64,000 nucleotides of DNA from Acinetobacter sp. MB5. Its GTDB lineage: Bacteria; Pseudomonadota; Gammaproteobacteria; Pseudomonadales; Moraxellaceae. The stretch's first letter is position 1, and every line of letters starts with the position of its first letter. A program made the translations under genes and the position numbers. The DNA lies in assembly GCF_003261585.1 (NCBI RefSeq), contig NZ_POVU01000002.1, positions 372,001 through 436,000 on the forward strand, in the 5' to 3' direction. Under the pieces are notes generated by a model that ran no database searches, was not told where the DNA came from, and was given only the letters and a program-made list of their open reading frames with translations. Positions 28,458 to 37,411 of the stretch are shown here, in pieces.

Positions 28458-28636
28458 ATTGTTTATTTCGTTTCTTGCCTAAAAAAATTTTGTGTTCGCC
28501 TTAACCTGAGCAAATCTCCTTTTGCTCATCACATGTTTTTGCATGTGCTCCGCCCTACGTGCCGAAGCACGTATCACGAAAAATACTGAGGATGTTGTTT
28601 AAGCTAAATCAGAGCGATCTCGCTATTTGTGTACGT

Positions 28637-28717
28637 TAGACTTCTTTCATAATTACCTACACCCTCTTTATTTTTCTCCCACAGGGAGAAATAAAAGGGA
28701 TTGATAAAAGAAGTCTA
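28637..28717 (-). terminator. nested hairpin after the ThDP enzyme gene
   Basis: An outer 11-bp stem (TAGACTTCTTT 28637-28647 with AAAGAAGTCTA 28707-28717) encloses an inner CTCCC-TGT-GGGAG hairpin flanked by T-rich and A-rich bases. The structure begins six bases after the stop codon. It could be a partial terminator that reduces read-through into the porin gene. Confidence 0.5.
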
Positions 28718-28722
28718 TTGAA

Positions 28723-30363
28723 TCAGTACAGTTTCTTTTGTGGTGGACCCGCAAAATTGAGTGGCCCAATCGCGTGCATATCGAGTTCGATAATCGCAGG
28801 ACCATTTAGCGCAACGGCATCTTGAATTGCAGTCTTAAACTCATCGGCACTGCCCACTTTCCAGCTTTTTACACCCATCGACTCACCCAAAAGTTTGTAA
28901 TCTGGCGTGTGCAATTCGTTGTAATACTGACGACCATTGAAGTAGTTATTTTGGATACCGCGCATGACGCCATAACCACCATCATTCATAATCATCAGTA
29001 CCATGTCCGTGTTTTCCTGCACCATGGTTGCAATCTCACCGATACCGAGCATAAGACCACCATCACCCACCAGCCCCACCACTTTCTTGTCTGGGTTGGC
29101 AACACTCGAACCAATCGCATGCGCTAGTCCTAAGCCAATTGCACCTGCAAGCGAGTGAATATTGCGGTTAGGTGCTTGTAATGGGAATAAACGGCTACCC
29201 CATGTGCTACCCGACATAGTAATGTCACGGACAAAAATGCCATCTTCAGGCAGTGCTGCACGCAAGTGATCACAGATTAAAGCGTATTGATCCATTTGTT
29301 TGCGTAGGGCTGCAACAGCGGCATCTTTGGCTGCCACAATCGCTTGGTCATAACTGGCATCGACCTTTGATGTACCGTTAAGCTGTGTCAGCACACGCGC
29401 CAGAGTATCTTTGGTGTCAGCACAAACAAAGTGACGAATTTTGTAGTTACGTTGTTGAGCCACTGGGTTGGCATCAATCTGAAGAATATTTTCAGGGAAC
29501 TCAACCGAATAAGTTTTGGTTTCATTACTGCGTAAACGAGAACCGACCACCACCAGTAAATCTGACTCTTTAATGAGTTGCTCTACGCCTGCCGAGTTAT
29601 GAAATGCGCCTAAGCTACGTGGATGTGCATCCGCCAAAATACCGCGACCATGCGTTGAAGACACCACAGGAATACCTAAATCTGCAATGGCTTTGACTTC
29701 ATCTACCGCATGCAAAGCACCACCACCCACCCAGAACACTGGACGTTTGGCTTGTTGAATTTGCTGGCGAATCAATTCAATTTCAGCGTCATTGGCTTGC
29801 GGAAGTTGAAGTGCTTTGACTGGACCTAAATCAAGTGGCAAATCAATTTCTGCCGCCTGAACATCAATTGGAAGTTCAACGCTCACCGGTCCCATCGGTA
29901 CCGTGGTCGCAACACGAATCGCTTCACGAATCACACCCACGGCATTGTCTGGACTGGTAATCCGAAAGGCTGCTTTGCTTGAAGCACGCAGGAAGGTGAG
30001 CTGGTCTTTGGTTTCATGAATAAAGCTGGCATCACGATCCAGATATTCACGCTCAACCTGACCGGTTAAGTGTAAAACTGGGCTACCTGCATTCATGGCT
30101 TCAATCAATGAACCCACCGCATTACCCGCCCCTGCACCGGTACTGGTTAAGGCAACGCCTAAGCCTTTGAAGCGTGCATGCGCATCAGCCATTGTGACTG
30201 CACCTGCTTCACCGCGTGCCGCAACAAAGCGGATTTTTTCACGGCGACCAACGGCATCGGCAATGGGTAAGTTATGAATTGAAATGACGCCATAAATGCT
30301 GTTTACATCGTGCTGTTCCAACACGCGTGCTATTGCTTCACCTACATTGACACGTTCAGTCAT
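28723..30363 (-). CDS. ThDP-dependent decarboxylase/acetolactate synthase-like enzyme
   Basis: This 546-residue enzyme has the three-domain thiamine diphosphate architecture. The catalytic Glu is Glu52 (ARGEAGAVTMADAHAR). The central domain carries the binding-site pattern WVGGGALH. The C-terminal ThDP motif starts GDGGLMLGIGE and ends NDGGYGVM. Such enzymes decarboxylate 2-oxo acids (benzoylformate, phenylpyruvate) or condense them. Next to an aldehyde dehydrogenase and an amino acid dehydrogenase, decarboxylation of a 2-oxo acid to an aldehyde is the natural guess. It is the last enzyme gene of the operon. Confidence 0.82.
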   Translation of the reverse strand: MTERVNVGEAIARVLEQHDVNSIYGVISIHNLPIADAVGRREKIRFVAARGEAGAVTMADAHARFKGLGVALTSTGAGAGNAVGSLIEAMNAGSPVLHLTGQVEREYLDRDASFIHETKDQLTFLRASSKAAFRITSPDNAVGVIREAIRVATTVPMGPVSVELPIDVQAAEIDLPLDLGPVKALQLPQANDAEIELIRQQIQQAKRPVFWVGGGALHAVDEVKAIADLGIPVVSSTHGRGILADAHPRSLGAFHNSAGVEQLIKESDLLVVVGSRLRSNETKTYSVEFPENILQIDANPVAQQRNYKIRHFVCADTKDTLARVLTQLNGTSKVDASYDQAIVAAKDAAVAALRKQMDQYALICDHLRAALPEDGIFVRDITMSGSTWGSRLFPLQAPNRNIHSLAGAIGLGLAHAIGSSVANPDKKVVGLVGDGGLMLGIGEIATMVQENTDMVLMIMNDGGYGVMRGIQNNYFNGRQYYNELHTPDYKLLGESMGVKSWKVGSADEFKTAIQDAVALNGPAIIELDMHAIGPLNFAGPPQKKLY

Positions 30364-30421
30364 GAAAATATTCCTCTAAAAATCTGTTTTACAATCCGTT
30401 TAAATTTGTGCTGACTTGCTG

Positions 30422-31888
30422 TTAGTCAGACCAAGGGTTAGGTGTCTCATTCAGCCCGATATAAATGCTTTTTTGTTGCATATACGACAAAATGCCCTGA
30501 CGCCCTTTTTCACGACCAATTCCACTGTCTTTAAAGCCACCAAATGGTGCTGAAATTGAGAATTTCTTGTAGGTGTTGACCCACACCGTCCCGACTTCTA
30601 AAGCACGCGCCATACGCCATGCCTTACGATAACTTTCGGTCCAAATGCCTGCGGCCAAACCAAAGCAACTGTCGTTGGCTTGTTGCAGTAAATCTGCTTC
30701 GTTGTCATATTTCATGACCACTAAAACAGGCCCAAAGATTTCTTCTTGGCACACTTGAGCGTTGTTATTTAAGCCCGTAATAATGGTTGGCAAATAGAAA
30801 CTTCCTTTGGCAAATTCGCCTTCAGTCAGTGCTTGGCCACCTGTCAGAACTTGCCCACCTTCCTGTTTAGCCAGTTGCACATAACGATCAACCGACTCAA
30901 GATGAGCATGGTTAATGAGTGAACCCATGTGTACATTTGCTTGTTCAGGATGCCCAACACGAAGCTTCTCAGTGACTTCGACAAGACGTGCTAAAAACTG
31001 GTCATACAGGCTGCTATGAATAAACAGACGTGACCCTGCAATACAAGCTTGACCTGCAGAACTGAAAATTCCGTATGCCACACCTTTCACAGCCAATTCG
31101 ACATCCGCATCAGGAAGTACAATCGTTGGAGATTTACCGCCCAGTTCGAGTGACGTGGTGATCAGCTTATCTGCCGCGATGTGTGCCAAATGACGACCCG
31201 TAGTTGTACCGCCAGTAAAGGAAATCTTACGCACCAATGGATGCTTGACGATGGCATCGCCCACCACAGAACCTTTACCCACCAGCACACTGAGTAAGCC
31301 TTTCGGTAAACCTGCTTCTTCAAAGATTTTCGCCAATTCGAGCGCAATCAAGGAGGTTGCTTCGGCAGGTTTTAAAATTACAGCATTACCACCTGCCAAC
31401 GCAGGCGCCAGTTTTTGCACTTCGCTGGCAATCGGTGAATTCCACGGGGTAATCGCCGCGACCACACCTACAGGCTCATGCACACTCATGCTCATGAAGT
31501 CGGGTGCACGTTGTGAGGTCAGTTCATCATTCATGGTTTCACAAGCAGCAGCCACATAACGCGCTGTTGCTGCGGCACTCATGACCAAGCCACGCGTTTC
31601 CGCTAATGGCTTGCCATTATCACGAGTTTGTAACTGCGACAGTTCATCAACACGCGCTTCAATAATGTCAGCGACTTTATATAAAATTTTGGCACGCTCA
31701 TGCGGCAAGCTGTTACGCCATGTTGGTTCACGCCAAGCCTGATCTGCTTTTTGAATCGCTTCTTCAATATCTTCCGCGCTTGCTGTTGAAATTTCAGCAT
31801 TCACCGAATTGTCTGCAGGAAATGTGCTTTGGATGACATTGCCTCGACCCAAACGCCATTCACCTGCAATATAAAGTTCCTTCACCAT
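30422..31888 (-). CDS. aldehyde dehydrogenase
   Basis: This 488-residue NAD(P)+-dependent enzyme oxidises an aldehyde to the acid. It shows the ALDH hallmarks ITPWNSPI, FTGGTTTGRHLA, the catalytic Glu in LELGGKSP, the catalytic Cys in SSAGQACIAGSR and EIFGPVL. The start MVKELYIAG was preferred to one 12 codons upstream because AAGGAT lies six bases before it. It lies between the aspartate dehydrogenase-like gene and the ThDP enzyme and would take the aldehyde made by the latter. Confidence 0.9.
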   Translation of the reverse strand: MVKELYIAGEWRLGRGNVIQSTFPADNSVNAEISTASAEDIEEAIQKADQAWREPTWRNSLPHERAKILYKVADIIEARVDELSQLQTRDNGKPLAETRGLVMSAAATARYVAAACETMNDELTSQRAPDFMSMSVHEPVGVVAAITPWNSPIASEVQKLAPALAGGNAVILKPAEATSLIALELAKIFEEAGLPKGLLSVLVGKGSVVGDAIVKHPLVRKISFTGGTTTGRHLAHIAADKLITTSLELGGKSPTIVLPDADVELAVKGVAYGIFSSAGQACIAGSRLFIHSSLYDQFLARLVEVTEKLRVGHPEQANVHMGSLINHAHLESVDRYVQLAKQEGGQVLTGGQALTEGEFAKGSFYLPTIITGLNNNAQVCQEEIFGPVLVVMKYDNEADLLQQANDSCFGLAAGIWTESYRKAWRMARALEVGTVWVNTYKKFSISAPFGGFKDSGIGREKGRQGILSYMQQKSIYIGLNETPNPWSD

Positions 31889-31901
31889 GACTTTATCCTT
31901 C

Positions 31902-32693
31902 TTAAATCTGAATCGTTCCAACACTATTACGGCATGCGCGAATCACGCTCAGTGCCGCTAATGTTGAAGTCTTTGGGTTTGAAGCGAGCGGCACGCCCAT
32001 CAGTTCAATGGTCATTTGTCCAAAACGACCTTCTGCGACGATGGTATGTTTGTTTTTGCTGATACTTGGATCAACCGTAAGCTCAACCGTGGTCTCATCC
32101 ATGCCCATGCCTGCAAGAGCAATGGTCGCTGCGACATTGGCATTGGCTGGAAATTTCAACGCAGCTTCGCGTGCAGTTCCACGATAGAACACCGTAGCTT
32201 CAGTCACTTCATCCAGATTGACCAACTGCTCGGCATAACTCCCACGCCAGCTATTCGGGCTTTTACAACCCTTATAAACCACCTTGTCGAGACCACCTTC
32301 TTTCGCTGCGGCAATGCCATCAATCCCCGCAATGGCGCCTGCCAATAAATGCAAGTGCGCTTCATGTTGCTGAGCGGTTTCTTTCAGCTCTGCAAGAAAC
32401 TCGCTGTCTGCCAAAGTCCCAACGGAGATCAGACCAATCGTCCAGCCTTTTTCTAATACCTTTTTGGCGTGTTCTTTCACCGCAGCCTGACCCGCGACTT
32501 CAATCACATAATCTGGCGTGCCAACACATTGATTCACATCTGAAATCACATGCACGCTGTCTGATAATTTTGCTTGCACATCGGCAATGCTCGACTCAGG
32601 CACCACAACCCATTTCAATTCGAGGTCATGCGGCAAATGGGTATAGACTTCTGACGCCATTGCGCCAAATCCAATCATCATGAGTTGCTTCAT
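31902..32693 (-). CDS. L-aspartate dehydrogenase-like amino acid dehydrogenase
   Basis: This 263-residue protein matches the NAD(P)-dependent L-aspartate dehydrogenase family (NadX-like). It has an N-terminal dinucleotide-binding MIGFGAMA, the SVGTLAD motif at 90-96, FPANANVAATIALAG at 181-195 and the family His at 216 (NKHTIV). These enzymes interconvert an L-amino acid and its oxo or imino acid with ammonia. There is no nadA or nadB beside it, and it sits inside a ring-oxygenase operon, so a catabolic deamination is more likely than NAD synthesis. The real substrate is unknown. Confidence 0.82.
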   Translation of the reverse strand: MKQLMMIGFGAMASEVYTHLPHDLELKWVVVPESSIADVQAKLSDSVHVISDVNQCVGTPDYVIEVAGQAAVKEHAKKVLEKGWTIGLISVGTLADSEFLAELKETAQQHEAHLHLLAGAIAGIDGIAAAKEGGLDKVVYKGCKSPNSWRGSYAEQLVNLDEVTEATVFYRGTAREAALKFPANANVAATIALAGMGMDETTVELTVDPSISKNKHTIVAEGRFGQMTIELMGVPLASNPKTSTLAALSVIRACRNSVGTIQI

Positions 32694-32701
32694 GGTGTCC
32701 C

Positions 32702-33496
32702 TCAAATATGTTTGTTAAAACCGCCAGAAACATCGAGTGCTGTTCCTGTGGTATATGAAGCCAGTGGAGATGCCAAGAACACCAGTGCATGTGCAGGTTC
32801 GTCGGGCTTACCTAAACGCTGCATCGGAATCCCGCGTTTTTTGGCAATATTGCCGATCCATTCTTCCCAAGACTGGTTCAGATCTGAACGGTTTTCATAA
32901 CGGCGTTTCCATTGTGCCGACTCAACCATGCCCAATAAAATGGAGTTGACGCGAATGCCGTACTGCATAAATTCATGTGACAACGAGTGCGTTAAATTCA
33001 ACAAGGCTGCACGTGCTGCCGAGGTCGCAATCATGTGTGGTTCAGGTTGCAGTGCCAGCAATGAATTAACATTGGTCACCGAACCGATTGCAGAGACTTT
33101 CAGATTGTCTAAAAATGCCCGAATCGGGTGTAACACACTGAAATATTTCAGCTCGATTTCTTTCATCCAGTCTTCATCTTGTGTGTTGTCAAAATTGGAT
33201 ACACGACCTTGTCCAGCGTTGTTAATCAACATATCGACATTGCCAAGATGCTGTGTCACCGCTTGTGCGAAGGTATCAACTTCAGCCTGATTCAGCACGT
33301 TACAGCTTTGGGTAAACACATTGGCATGCGGATATTTTTCTAAAATATAAAGTTTAGATTCAGCAAGGCGTTGTTCATCCCGACCACACCATGCCACTTT
33401 GGCACCTTCAGCCACTAAAATTTCGACAGCAGCCAAACCAATGCCTGAAGAGCCACCTGTGACAACTGCTACTTTCCCTTCTACTTGGAAGCTCAT
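32702..33496 (-). CDS. SDR-family protein with altered catalytic residues
   Basis: This 264-residue classical SDR has the cofactor motif TGGSSGIG (13-20) and the structural NNAG (92-95). Its active site departs from the usual Ser-Tyr-Lys: after Ser145 the expected Tyr-x3-Lys positions read Thr158 and Arg162 (TSAAR). It may bind NAD(P) without normal oxidoreductase activity or may use a different mechanism. The gene lies in the operon with a 15-base gap to the hydrolase gene and 8 bases to the dehydrogenase gene. Confidence 0.82.
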   Translation of the reverse strand: MSFQVEGKVAVVTGGSSGIGLAAVEILVAEGAKVAWCGRDEQRLAESKLYILEKYPHANVFTQSCNVLNQAEVDTFAQAVTQHLGNVDMLINNAGQGRVSNFDNTQDEDWMKEIELKYFSVLHPIRAFLDNLKVSAIGSVTNVNSLLALQPEPHMIATSAARAALLNLTHSLSHEFMQYGIRVNSILLGMVESAQWKRRYENRSDLNQSWEEWIGNIAKKRGIPMQRLGKPDEPAHALVFLASPLASYTTGTALDVSGGFNKHI

Positions 33497-33511
33497 AATT
33501 GATCTCTCATC

Positions 33512-34339
33512 TCAATGCTGCTTTGCAGACAAAATAATTGCGTTAAAGGCTTTCGGTTGATCGACATAACTGAGATGTCCTGCTTCTGCAATCTCAATAT
33601 AATTTTGGCAATCCATTTCCTGAGCCAGTTCTGCAATCGCTTGCGGTGGGGTAATGCTGTCTTGCTGTCCAGCAACGATCACGCATTGCCCACCAAAATC
33701 TTTTAAATAATTTCGAATTTCGTCATAAGCCAATAAGTACGATGCTTGAGTAAAACCGCCCAATTGCAGGTTTTGCATCACACATTCAATCAGCTCAATG
33801 GTCTGTGGTAATTTCAAATAGGTGAGATTTGGACCGCGGGTTTGGGCCAATCCCAAATTTCCTAGCTCTGCGAGCATCTTTGGTCGTTTCGCATAAACTT
33901 CGGCCTGTTTTTCAGCCGAATAACGTTGGTAGCCTTGTGCCACATTTGCAATCACTAACTGTTTCACGAAGTGGGGATACAAGCGAGCAAATGCGCTCGC
34001 CTGCAAAGCCCCTAAGGAATGCCCTACAACAATGGCTTGTTCAATTTTTAATGCCGTAAACAAAGCCGCCAAGCGCTGTGCATAATCTTCAGCATTGGGA
34101 GTTGACGTTGTTAAAGCATCTGACAAGCCATAGCCTGGAGCATCCCATGCAACTACATGGAAATGCTGACTTAACTCGTCGAGTTGATTGACCCACGAGC
34201 CAGAACCAGAACTGATACCGTGTAATAGCACCAGATACTGATCGCCTGTTCCGGCTTCCCGATACGCCTGCTGATAGCCATTAATATCAACGTGCTGAAT
34301 CGGAAATTGTTTCAATTTTTCGGTGAGTGTCATCTGCAT
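33512..34339 (-). CDS. alpha/beta hydrolase, probable meta-cleavage product hydrolase
   Basis: This 275-residue alpha/beta-hydrolase has the oxyanion region LLHGISSGSGSW, the nucleophile elbow VGHSLG with Ser108, an acidic residue in QQDSITPP and the catalytic His in EAGHLSY. It resembles MhpC/BphD-type C-C hydrolases, which cleave vinylogous 1,5-diketones made by extradiol dioxygenases. The extradiol enzyme encoded upstream in the same operon supports that role. An esterase function cannot be excluded. The start may also be the ATG at 34333, which has the better-spaced AGGGAA. Confidence 0.8.
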   Translation of the reverse strand: MQMTLTEKLKQFPIQHVDINGYQQAYREAGTGDQYLVLLHGISSGSGSWVNQLDELSQHFHVVAWDAPGYGLSDALTTSTPNAEDYAQRLAALFTALKIEQAIVVGHSLGALQASAFARLYPHFVKQLVIANVAQGYQRYSAEKQAEVYAKRPKMLAELGNLGLAQTRGPNLTYLKLPQTIELIECVMQNLQLGGFTQASYLLAYDEIRNYLKDFGGQCVIVAGQQDSITPPQAIAELAQEMDCQNYIEIAEAGHLSYVDQPKAFNAIILSAKQH

Positions 34340-34353
34340 TTCCCTGTATTACA

Positions 34354-34878
34354 TTAGTTACGCTTGATCTGAGACAACGGATGCTCAGGCGGATAATTTG
34401 GAATGGTTGGTTTGCCTGCACCGAGCATCACACACATCAAGGCATCTTCTGTTCCCGGGTTAAACAAACCACGGTAAATACCTGGTGGAATTGAAATCAG
34501 GTCACGCTCTTTCAGACGGGTCTGGAACTTTTCACCGTTATGTTCAATGAACAGATCAATCTCACCGCGCAGCATAAAAAACACTTCTTCAACGTCATGG
34601 TGAATGTGTAACGGGCCTTCACACTGCGGAGGTAAAACCATGGTAGAAAAGGTAAAGTTTTCTGCTGGTACAGTGTTGCTATCGTTGGCAACACCTGTTG
34701 CACCTGTACCCATGTAACGCATTTGCGCACGGCGATATTTCGGGTCGTAATCGGCTTGGAATTTCAAGGCATCAAAGTCATATTTACGTGTTTCAAAACG
34801 TGCAATACGGGTATTCAACCATTCTTCTAAATTTGTGCCTTCTGGCTGTGTCCATGTTTCAAATTGCTGAGTACTCAT
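34354..34878 (-). CDS. cupin-domain protein of the catabolic operon
   Basis: This 174-residue single-cupin protein has motif 1 as GPLHIHHDVEEVFFMLRG (metal ligands His91, His93 and Glu97/98). Motif 2 reads PPGIYRGLFN, with Arg136 where the third metal His is usual, so the metal site would be 2-His-1-Glu or absent. It could be a dioxygenase, an isomerase or a binding protein. It lies between the hydrolase and the MFS transporter genes. The function is not assignable from sequence. Confidence 0.75.
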   Translation of the reverse strand: MSTQQFETWTQPEGTNLEEWLNTRIARFETRKYDFDALKFQADYDPKYRRAQMRYMGTGATGVANDSNTVPAENFTFSTMVLPPQCEGPLHIHHDVEEVFFMLRGEIDLFIEHNGEKFQTRLKERDLISIPPGIYRGLFNPGTEDALMCVMLGAGKPTIPNYPPEHPLSQIKRN

Positions 34879-34904
34879 GTCCTACTCCTACTGAAAAAAT
34901 TGAA

Positions 34905-36134
34905 TTAATAACGTTTAAGCAAGGGTGCGAGGAAAAATGAACCTGCAACTGCAACCACAGCCAAGAACGTAATTCCTAAATTAAAACTGCCTGTTTTCAT
35001 CACAATCATGCCGATGAGTACTGGGGCAATCGCACTGGCAAAGTTAGCAAGTCCATTGAAAATCCCACCTGCGGTTGCACCGACATCTGCGGTTGTGACG
35101 CGGGCCAACAAGGCAAATACCGCAGCAACTCCAAATCCCCATGACATTGCACTGACAGACATTGCAGCAATAATTAACAGTGGATTGGTCATGGCCACCA
35201 TGACGTAAAGTGAAATCCCTGCCACCAGCAATCCACCAAAAACCTGAACCGCACGTTTACCTAATTTGTCTGAGAACACTGCGCCAATCACTTCACCAAT
35301 CAACATGGAAATGAAAGGCAGGCTTGAATAAAAACCGAATTCTTTTAAGTTGAAGCCTTTGTCCTGCATCAGGTAAGACGGCACCCAACTATTGAGTCCC
35401 CATAAATAGGTCATGAGGGCGATATTGAAGAAGCAGACCAACCAAAAAGAGCCATTTTTCAACAATGTTTTGGTATTGAATACATGATCTTGGAAGCTCA
35501 CGCGCTTGCCAGAGTTTTCAAGATCAATGGTTTTACGAAGTTTCAAGTTACGTAACCCGACAACCACCAGAATCATCACGATCAGCGTTAAGCCTGCCAT
35601 GACAAAGAACGTCCCGTGCCAGTCATGTTTCGCCAGTACAGCCGCCGTAATCGGAAACCCTAAAAATGCGCCAATCGGTGTGCCGAGCAAAAACATGGTC
35701 GATGCACGTGCCTGCTGATGATCGGTATAGGTTTGTTTCACGATGCTATAGGCCAAGGCAAAGAGCGGGCCTTCAGCAATCCCAAGCAATACGCGTAAAA
35801 ACAACATCGTGCCGTAGTGGGTGGTGAAGCCCATAAACAACATGAGGATGCCCCATAAAGTCACGCTCCAGAACAGCATTTTCTTCGGGTTAAAAATATC
35901 CCCAAGAAAACTTAAAAAAACTGAGGAAAATCCATAGGCTAAAAGGAAGCTCGTCATTAACCAGCCAAGTTTTGCCTTGTCTTGTGCAATCCCCATTGCA
36001 TCTTGAAAGTGCGGATCTGAGAACAACACTGCAATACTAATCTTGTCAAAAAAAGCGAGTACGACACACGCCATAAGCACAAAAGCGGGTATCCAATGCC
36101 TCAAACCTTTCTTTTCTTCTACATCGTTCAGCAT
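34905..36134 (-). CDS. MFS transporter of the catabolic operon
   Basis: This 409-residue protein has 12 predicted membrane helices. It resembles the anion:cation symporter group of the major facilitator superfamily, which imports aromatic and other organic acids. The motif-A region GDIFNPKK after helix 2 and the matching DKLGKRA in the second half are visible. It presumably brings the pathway substrate across the inner membrane, with the cluster porin acting in the outer membrane. The initiation region repeats exactly that of the oxygenase gene. Confidence 0.85.
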   Translation of the reverse strand: MLNDVEEKKGLRHWIPAFVLMACVVLAFFDKISIAVLFSDPHFQDAMGIAQDKAKLGWLMTSFLLAYGFSSVFLSFLGDIFNPKKMLFWSVTLWGILMLFMGFTTHYGTMLFLRVLLGIAEGPLFALAYSIVKQTYTDHQQARASTMFLLGTPIGAFLGFPITAAVLAKHDWHGTFFVMAGLTLIVMILVVVGLRNLKLRKTIDLENSGKRVSFQDHVFNTKTLLKNGSFWLVCFFNIALMTYLWGLNSWVPSYLMQDKGFNLKEFGFYSSLPFISMLIGEVIGAVFSDKLGKRAVQVFGGLLVAGISLYVMVAMTNPLLIIAAMSVSAMSWGFGVAAVFALLARVTTADVGATAGGIFNGLANFASAIAPVLIGMIVMKTGSFNLGITFLAVVAVAGSFFLAPLLKRY

Positions 36135-36177
36135 GTTTACATTCCTTCGATCTGGCTCAACGTGGTGAAAAAAAACG

Positions 36178-37389
36178 CTATGGTTTTAATTTCATGACAT
36201 TAAAGTCAGGGTTTTTAAGTTGTTCAGGATCTAAAACTGTTCCGTTTTGAATCCAGCGTTTTGCCAGCTTGACCAGCTTGGAATCATTCACGGCGATCAT
36301 GTTGATCAGTCTTTGTTGTTCGTCCAAATACAAATAACTTTTTTGCGTTGGACTTGTTTCGCGCACCACCAGCATCGGTTGACGATCTGGCTGATACGTC
36401 CCCAAAATTTGAATATTGAAGTGATATTGATCAGACCATAACCACGGAATATCGGCGTATTCGGTTGCTATTCCCAACATGGACTTGGCTGCGGCAATCG
36501 CCTGATTTTGTGCATTTGCCCATGACTGGATGCAGTAACCCAAGATCGGATGGATCGCCACATCACCTGCGGCATAAATATCCTGATCGGAAGTCTGACC
36601 ATAAGTGTTAACTACTATGCCGTCTCTCACTTCCAAGCCAGCATCGCTTCCCAATTCTTTGGCAATTTCAGCCCCTGCACCGACCACAACACAGTCAAAC
36701 ATCTGACTTGGCTCTGGCAGGTTTTGAACTTCAACCGTTTGGTTTTGGGATTCGTTCAAATTAAGTTGCTTGCTATTTAAATGAATGACTGTGCCTGCGT
36801 CAGTGTGAATCTGCTTTAGAAAATCCGACACTTCAGGGCTGACACTACGACCACAGAGACGATCGGCATACTCATACACATGGACGGTTTTGCCTTGCTT
36901 GCGTGCTGTTGCTGCGATTTCCAGCCCGATCCAGCCACCGCCCACGATCGCAATAGACTCAGCCTGTTCAAGCCGTGCCGATAAACGCTCACAATCTTGG
37001 ACACCGCGTAACGTCATGACATTGGGAATCTGATTCCACGTTGCGACAGGTACACGTGCACGACTTCCTGTCGCGATTAATAACTTGTCGTAAGGCAAAA
37101 CTTTTCCACTTTCCAAGAAGACTTGCTTTGCATCCCGATCAATACGCTGCGCTAAATCTGGCTTGTGTAAATTGAGTGCAAAACCCTCAATTTGCTCTGA
37201 AGAAAACAGATTTAAACTTTCATAACTCGCATCTTTCGAGAGGACTTGTTTTGACAAGGGTGGACGCTCATAAAATACCTGATGTTCATTTGACACCACA
37301 TGAATTTCACCTGCATATCCATTTTGTCGCAACGTACTGACTGCCCAGCCTGCTGCTTGTCCTGCACCTACAACAACGATTCGTTCCAT
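36178..37389 (-). CDS. FAD-dependent ferredoxin reductase of the Rieske oxygenase
   Basis: This 403-residue glutathione-reductase-type flavoprotein has the FAD motif IVVVGAGQAAG (residues 3-13), the NAD motif IVGGGWIGLE near 149 and YAAGDVA near 275. It should pass electrons from NAD(P)H to the ferredoxin encoded by the first gene of the operon. A GTG three codons upstream was rejected because AAGGTG serves as the ribosome binding site of this ATG. With the ferredoxin and oxygenase it makes a three-component system. Confidence 0.9.
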   Translation of the reverse strand: MERIVVVGAGQAAGWAVSTLRQNGYAGEIHVVSNEHQVFYERPPLSKQVLSKDASYESLNLFSSEQIEGFALNLHKPDLAQRIDRDAKQVFLESGKVLPYDKLLIATGSRARVPVATWNQIPNVMTLRGVQDCERLSARLEQAESIAIVGGGWIGLEIAATARKQGKTVHVYEYADRLCGRSVSPEVSDFLKQIHTDAGTVIHLNSKQLNLNESQNQTVEVQNLPEPSQMFDCVVVGAGAEIAKELGSDAGLEVRDGIVVNTYGQTSDQDIYAAGDVAIHPILGYCIQSWANAQNQAIAAAKSMLGIATEYADIPWLWSDQYHFNIQILGTYQPDRQPMLVVRETSPTQKSYLYLDEQQRLINMIAVNDSKLVKLAKRWIQNGTVLDPEQLKNPDFNVMKLKP

Positions 37390-37411
37390 GACTTTCACCT
37401 TTTACCTTACG

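Larger units (their letters stand above)
28392..28722 (-). other. structured leader between the ThDP enzyme gene and the porin gene
   Basis: This 331-base gap contains no gene but is unusually rich in hairpins. In minus-strand order: a nested terminator-like structure (28717-28637); a 7-bp stem TACGTGC/GCACGTA capped by a C(UUCG)G tetraloop (28573-28556); a 6-bp stem with arms CACATG/CATGTG (28547-28530); and an 8-bp stem TGAGCAAA/TTTGCTCA with an AGGAGA loop (28528-28507). A palindrome shared with the first operon promoter lies at 28442-28457. Confidence 0.6.

Noticed and set aside
31902..32693. Aspartate dehydrogenase-like gene as an NAD biosynthesis gene (nadX)
   Set aside because: No nadA or nadC is adjacent and the gene is embedded in a catabolic operon; the family match does not fix the pathway.
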